From contig JAEYTV010000078.1 in NCBI GenBank assembly GCA_023433855.1, forward strand, positions 1 through 10,331: DNA of 10,331 bases. The letters are read 5' to 3'. The notes beneath the pieces were generated by a model. That model searched no databases. It saw nothing but the letters and a program-made list of their open reading frames with translations, and was not told the origin of the DNA. Positions within the stretch are counted from its first letter, which is position 1. Each line of letters opens with the position of its first letter. The position numbers and the translations under genes are program-made. Origin of the DNA: Pseudomonadota bacterium. Lineage in GTDB: Bacteria; Pseudomonadota; Alphaproteobacteria; Rhizobiales; Rhizobiaceae. Shown here piece by piece: positions 7,274 to 10,331 of this stretch.

Positions 7274-7300
7274 GCTATAAACAAAAGTCGTTGATGTCAA
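7274..7300 (-). promoter_or_regulatory. Predicted psuK operon promoter
   Basis: On the leftward strand, TTGACA (complement of 7295-7300) precedes TATAGC (complement of 7274-7279) with a 15-bp spacer; shifting the -10 to ATAGCG gives 16 bp. The spacing is short, so the promoter may need an activator or be weak. The -35 lies inside a nested palindrome at 7290-7304. It sits 30 bases before the psuK ATG, so the leader would be short. Confidence 0.4.
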
Positions 7301-7304
7301 CATC
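7290..7304. promoter_or_regulatory. Nested palindromes over the psuK -35 element
   Basis: GTTGATGTCAAC (7290-7301, 5-bp arms around TG) overlaps GATGTCAACATC (7293-7304, 5-bp arms around CA). A separate perfect palindrome ATGATCAT lies at 7309-7316. Overlap with the predicted -35 suggests a repressor or activator site. The winged helix-turn-helix at the start of PsuK is an obvious candidate binder, by inference only. Confidence 0.35.
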
Positions 7305-7361
7305 TGTTATGATCATTCGTAGTGCGCGCCGATCCGTCCTCGATATGCAGCAGAGACCGCC

Positions 7362-7955
7362 CTACCTACGCGCCCGGAGGCCGTCCATCAGCAGGCCGAT
7401 CAAGCGATATGAACGATCTTCCCAGTCCGGTGAGTCCGGCATCGAGTAGATGCTCGACAGCGCCTGCATGAGGTCGGCCGTGTCGATGTCGGTGCGGATC
7501 AGCCCTCTTTCTCCTGCCGTTTGCACAAGGCCGTCGAATGCGGATCTTACCGCGGCGAATCCTTCGGCGAAGAGCGAGGCATTGGACGTCATGAGGGGCT
7601 TCAGACTCTCCGCGAGGCCGCGTTTGGTAGCAATGTAACTGACAAACCGGTGCATCCATTCCTCCAGTGCGACATCAGGCGCATACCGGTTGGCAAGGTC
7701 CTCGGCGGCGCCGGCCAAGCTCTCCAGCTCTCGCCGGTAGATTGTCTCGACCAGATGTCCGCGGGTCGGAAAGTGCCGATAGAGGGTTCCGATGCCGACG
7801 CCTGCTCGTCGCGCTATATCCTCCAGGGAGGTTTGGACGCCGTTCTCCGCGAAGGCCGCGGTAGCCACATCGACCAGCTTTTCGCGATTGCGGAAGGCAT
7901 CAGCGCGCAGCTTTGGCGTTTTTGAACGTGAGGTCTCAGGCTCGGCCACGGCCAA
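7362..7955 (-). CDS. TetR-family transcriptional repressor
   Basis: The 197-residue protein has a standard TetR N-terminal DNA-binding domain: helix-turn-helix at about residues 43-62 (SLEDIARRAGVGIGTLYRHF), after a basic N-terminal arm. The remaining two thirds is helical and would form the ligand-binding and dimerisation domain. The start is not ATG: a TTG at 7955 has GGAG eight bases upstream and an in-frame stop lies further up, so TTG is preferred, with GTG 7949 as the alternative. It is divergent from the molybdenum hydroxylase operon, and a palindromic operator pair lies between them, so it probably represses that operon and itself until an inducer, perhaps an aldehyde substrate, binds. 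It ends 117 bases before psuK on the same strand with no visible terminator, so some read-through into psuK is possible. Confidence 0.93.
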   Translation of the reverse strand: MAVAEPETSRSKTPKLRADAFRNREKLVDVATAAFAENGVQTSLEDIARRAGVGIGTLYRHFPTRGHLVETIYRRELESLAGAAEDLANRYAPDVALEEWMHRFVSYIATKRGLAESLKPLMTSNASLFAEGFAAVRSAFDGLVQTAGERGLIRTDIDTADLMQALSSIYSMPDSPDWEDRSYRLIGLLMDGLRARR

Positions 7956-7980
7956 GATTCGTGCTCCAGAAAATCAGGGC

Positions 7981-8008
7981 TTGACCGGAAGCTGCAAGCC
8001 GCTACCTT
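7981..8008 (+). promoter_or_regulatory. Predicted promoter of the molybdenum hydroxylase operon
   Basis: TTGACC at 7981-7986 is followed after 16 bp by TACCTT at 8003-8008. The end of the -10 runs into the palindrome that begins at 8007, which is the usual geometry for repression by a TetR dimer. Transcription from here would give a leader of about 170 bases before the first gene. Confidence 0.45.
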
Positions 8009-8045
8009 AAACGGAGGCGCCTCCGATTAACCGGAGTGCCCTCCA
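8007..8045. promoter_or_regulatory. Probable TetR operator: 24-bp palindrome plus a degenerate second copy
   Basis: The core CGGAGGCGCCTCCG (8012-8025) is a perfect 14-bp palindrome. It is flanked by an A on each side and then by TTAA on each side (8007-8010 and 8027-8030), so 24 bp are symmetric except for one pair. A second copy, CGGAGTGCCCTCCA (8032-8045), matches the core at 10 of 14 positions and starts exactly 20 bp later, about two helical turns, so two dimers could bind on the same DNA face. The location over the predicted -10, between the TetR gene and the operon, supports autoregulation and repression of both directions. Confidence 0.65.
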
Positions 8046-8074
8046 CTTCTTATTCCAGATGGGAGCCGGATGCC

Positions 8075-8182
8075 ATGGCGAATGTGCGGATGCCTTCCAG
8101 TTGCTCATATGGTGCCCGGCTGCCGGAGATCCAGATGGCGCCGGCGCTACTTCGGTTTCTCGTGACAGTGGTAGGAGCTTGA
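8075..8182 (+). other. Possible 35-codon upstream reading frame in the hydroxylase leader
   Basis: Within the 155 bases between the operator and the first structural gene, an ATG at 8075 (GGGAG nine bases before it) opens a 35-codon frame that ends with a hydrophobic stretch (APALLRFLVTVVGA). Its TGA at 8180-8182 is three bases before the ATG of the 2Fe-2S gene, so translation could be coupled. Nothing else supports it; it may be chance in GC-rich DNA. No other gene or clear element is visible in this leader. Confidence 0.15.
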
Positions 8183-8185
8183 CCC

Positions 8186-8683
8186 ATGACACGAACCATC
8201 GGCGTTTCACTTGATATCAACGGACGGCAATACGCGATCGACATTGAGCCTCGCGTGACTCTGCTTGATGCCCTGCGTGAGCATCTGGGCCTCACGGGCA
8301 CGAAGAAGGGCTGTGATCAGGGCCAGTGCGGTGCCTGCACCTGCCATGTTGACGGCCGGCGCGTACTTTCCTGTCTCATACTCGCCGCACAGGCGGAGGG
8401 GCGGCAGGTCACCACGATCGAAGGGCTGGCGGGAGCTGATGGCAACCTGCATCCCGTGCAGGCTGCATTCATCAACAACGATGCCTTCCAATGCGGCTAC
8501 TGCACGCCCGGCCAGATCATGTCGGCAGTCGCGTGCATCCGCGAGGGCCACGTGGGCTCCGAGGAGGAAATCCGCGAGTACATGTCCGGAAATCTCTGTC
8601 GGTGCGGCGCCTACAACAGTATCGTCGCGGCGGTTCGGGAAGCTGCGGACGCCATGGCGCAAGACACGGTGGAGGTAGCCTGA
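8186..8683 (+). CDS. Molybdenum hydroxylase 2Fe-2S subunit (PaoA/CoxS/XdhA-like)
   Basis: This 165-residue subunit carries two [2Fe-2S] clusters that pass electrons from the molybdenum centre to FAD. The N-terminal ferredoxin-like domain binds the first through Cys43, Cys48, Cys51 and Cys63 ([14 protein letters not shown]...SC). The C-terminal four-helix domain binds the second through Cys103, Cys106, Cys138 and Cys140 (CGYCTPGQ and LCRCGAY). The length matches the family. The protein starts directly with the ferredoxin fold and has no twin-arginine signal, unlike E. coli PaoA, so the complex should be cytoplasmic. AGGAG eight bases before ATG 8186 supports the start. Its TGA overlaps the ATG of the FAD subunit by one base (TGATG). 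Substrate cannot be read from this subunit; aldehydes are most likely given its partner. Confidence 0.94.
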   Translation: MTRTIGVSLDINGRQYAIDIEPRVTLLDALREHLGLTGTKKGCDQGQCGACTCHVDGRRVLSCLILAAQAEGRQVTTIEGLAGADGNLHPVQAAFINNDAFQCGYCTPGQIMSAVACIREGHVGSEEEIREYMSGNLCRCGAYNSIVAAVREAADAMAQDTVEVA

Positions 8684-9666
8684 TGAGGGATTTTTCCTAC
8701 CTACGTGCCGCATCGATGGCCGAAGCGAGCCAGGCAGCGCAACAGGCTCGCGCCATGCTGCTGGCCGGCGGCACCACCCTACTCGATCTTGCCAAATGCG
8801 GCGTGTCGGAGCCGGATACGGTGATCGACATCACCCACCTTCCCGGACTGAGCGAGATTACCGTCAATGCCAATGGCGCAACCATCGGGGCGTTGGCGAA
8901 GATGAGTGACGTCGCCGAACACCAGGCCGTCAAGGCGGCATTTCCTGCCGTCAGCCAATCGCTCGCCCTTGCCGCATCGGCTCAACTCCGCAACATGGCG
9001 ACGATCGGCGGCAACCTGCTGCAGCGAACCCGGTGTCCGTATTTCCGCGATCCGGCTACATTCACAGCCTGCAATAAGCGAAATCGGGGCTCCGGCTGTT
9101 CGGCGATCGGAGGGGTGACCCGCAATCATGCCGTTCTCGGTACGAGTGACGACTGCATAGCCACATATCCGGGAGATCTTGCTGTCGCCCTGGTGGCCTT
9201 CGACGCCGTTGTCGACCTCGGCGCCCGCAGGGTTGCGATCGACGATTTCTTCCTGATGCCGGGCAACACGCCGGACAGGGAGACTGTGCTCGGCCACGGC
9301 GAGATCGTCAGGGCCATCGCAGTTCCGGCTTCACCGGCTGCGAGAAACTCCACCTACCTCAAGGTTCGCGACCGGCAATCCTATGAATTCGCAGCGGCCA
9401 GTGCTGCTATCGGAATCGAGTTCGAGGCAGACGGAAAGACGATCCGGGATATCCGCATCGGCATTGGTGGAATAGCCACGAAGCCATGGCGGGCGCGTGC
9501 CGTGGAACAGGCACTTGTCGGCAAGGTTCTCGAAGCGGATGCAGTAGCGGCAGCCAGTCGGCTCGCCGTGGAAGGCGCTGTTTCCCATGGCGGCAATCAC
9601 TACAAGATCGAACTCGCGCCCCGTGTGGTTGCACGGGCCATCCTGAACGTTGGAGGTCTCGCATGA
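8683..9666 (+). CDS. Molybdenum hydroxylase FAD subunit with a [4Fe-4S] motif (PaoB-like)
   Basis: This 327-residue subunit binds FAD and delivers electrons to the final acceptor. The FAD-binding loops are visible as AGGTTLLDLAKCGV (28-41) and ATIGGNLLQRTRC (106-118). Four cysteines at 118, 130, 139 and 158, within RTRCPYFRD, ACNKRNRGSGC and SDDC, match the additional [4Fe-4S] site of E. coli PaoB and its relatives, which ordinary xanthine dehydrogenase and CoxM subunits lack. This argues for an aldehyde oxidoreductase rather than a xanthine or CO dehydrogenase. The frame is open to 8491, but the start is ATG 8683: GGAGG lies eight bases upstream and the family N-terminus (RDFSYLRAAS) begins there. 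Its end overlaps the next gene in ATGA. Confidence 0.94.
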   Translation: MRDFSYLRAASMAEASQAAQQARAMLLAGGTTLLDLAKCGVSEPDTVIDITHLPGLSEITVNANGATIGALAKMSDVAEHQAVKAAFPAVSQSLALAASAQLRNMATIGGNLLQRTRCPYFRDPATFTACNKRNRGSGCSAIGGVTRNHAVLGTSDDCIATYPGDLAVALVAFDAVVDLGARRVAIDDFFLMPGNTPDRETVLGHGEIVRAIAVPASPAARNSTYLKVRDRQSYEFAAASAAIGIEFEADGKTIRDIRIGIGGIATKPWRARAVEQALVGKVLEADAVAAASRLAVEGAVSHGGNHYKIELAPRVVARAILNVGGLA

Positions 9667-10331
9667 CCATAATGCCACCCCGCAAACACGGCGACGCATC
9701 CGACGGCATGGTCGGGGGCCGACAGACCCGTTTCGAAGGCAGCATGAAGGTCACGGGAGCCGCGACCTATGCGCTCGAATATCCCGTGGAAGGTGTCGTC
9801 CACGCGGTGCTTGTTCAGAGTACAGTGGCGGCCGGCCGCATTGCCTCCGTCGATACCGCCGCAGCGCTGGCAGCACAGGGAGTCCTGCTCGTGCTGACGC
9901 CTTTCGATGATCTAGGTCTGATGACCGCTTCCGACTGGCAGGGCAACCGCCCGAGCAACCAACCGTATCACCCGCTTCCCCAAGAGGTGCGGTTCAATGG
10001 CCAGTCGATCGCGGCAGTGGTCGCCGAAACGCGCGAACAGGCAATAGAAGCGGCCAAGTTACTGGAGATCGTTTACGAGGAAACCGCGTCGGTCGCCAGC
10101 CTGGACGATCCCGATGCCGGCGAGGGCGAGTTGCAGGAACACCTTACCTCCGAATGGGGAGATGCGGCTTCCGCCTTTTCGTCGGCGCCGGTGAAGATCG
10201 AGGCCGAATACAGGACGCCTCGCGAATATCACGTGGCCATGGAGCCGCACGGGCTGACGGCCAAATGGGATGGCGATCAACTGACCATCTGGGAACCAAG
10301 CCAATGGGCGCACGCAATGGCACGGAGTTAT
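9663..10331 (+). CDS. Molybdenum hydroxylase molybdopterin-binding large subunit, N-terminal part (PaoC-like)
   Basis: Only the first 223 residues of what is usually about 730 are present; the frame is still open at the window end. This subunit would hold the molybdenum cofactor (often the cytosine dinucleotide form) and hydroxylate the substrate with water. Visible family features are the hammerhead-domain entry RFEGSMKVTGAATYALEY (23-40), the segment VRFNGQSIAAVVAETREQA, and MEPHG (193-197) followed by WDGDQLTIWEPSQ, which correspond to conserved XdhB/PaoC blocks. The active-site glutamate lies beyond the edge. The start ATG overlaps the FAD subunit stop by four bases; ATG 9672 is a possible alternative. 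No signal peptide is seen. Accessory genes for cofactor insertion would be expected downstream. Confidence 0.93.
   Translation, partial: MTIMPPRKHGDASDGMVGGRQTRFEGSMKVTGAATYALEYPVEGVVHAVLVQSTVAAGRIASVDTAAALAAQGVLLVLTPFDDLGLMTASDWQGNRPSNQPYHPLPQEVRFNGQSIAAVVAETREQAIEAAKLLEIVYEETASVASLDDPDAGEGELQEHLTSEWGDAASAFSSAPVKIEAEYRTPREYHVAMEPHGLTAKWDGDQLTIWEPSQWAHAMARSY

Noticed and set aside
8050..8301. Leftward small frames overlapping the start of the 2Fe-2S gene
   Set aside because: They overlap the conserved ferredoxin coding region in antisense and have no ribosome-binding site or recognisable domain.
8186..10331. Idea that the molybdenum hydroxylase oxidises uracil released by PsuG to barbiturate, forming one pathway with the psu operon
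   Set aside because: The PaoB-type [4Fe-4S] motif points to aldehydes, the operon is divergent with its own TetR, and nothing ties it to psu beyond proximity.

Overview
The window looks like chromosome or large-replicon DNA from an alphaproteobacterium, most likely a Rhizobiales-type soil or plant-associated organism. This rests on the high G+C content, the style of the CUT1 sugar ABC operon, the PaoABC-like molybdenum hydroxylase subunits and alphaproteobacterial-looking promoters; no phylogenetic marker is present, so it is an inference. I see no mobile element, tRNA, rRNA, CRISPR array or pseudogene.

Left part (1-4488). At the extreme left edge the first eight codons of a leftward gene can be read; they resemble the start of a ROK-family sugar repressor. 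A 233-bp divergent intergenic region follows, with two perfect palindromes and a promoter. Then comes a complete rightward CUT1 ABC importer: secreted solute-binding protein, two six-helix permeases and a MalK/UgpC-type ATPase. A strong stem-loop sits just after the binding-protein gene, where such operons usually set a higher level of binding protein.

Middle part (4519-7244, leftward, convergent to the importer). This is a three-gene operon: a PfkB-family kinase with an N-terminal winged helix-turn-helix (PsuK type), pseudouridine-5'-phosphate glycosidase (PsuG) with all its catalytic residues, and a P-loop nucleoside/sugar-kinase-like protein. PsuK and PsuG together would turn pseudouridine into uracil and ribose 5-phosphate. 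The third kinase and the facing ABC importer have no assigned place in the known pathway; whether they supply or process a nucleoside or sugar for it is the most interesting open question here.

Right part (7362-10331). A leftward TetR-family repressor gene starts with TTG and is divergent from a rightward operon for a three-subunit molybdenum hydroxylase: 2Fe-2S subunit, FAD subunit with an additional [4Fe-4S] motif, and a molybdopterin subunit cut by the window end. The subunits resemble the E. coli PaoABC aldehyde oxidoreductase but lack its Tat signal, so the enzyme is probably cytoplasmic. The divergent region holds a 24-bp near-perfect palindrome over the predicted -10 element and a degenerate second copy 20 bp further on, which together make a convincing TetR operator.
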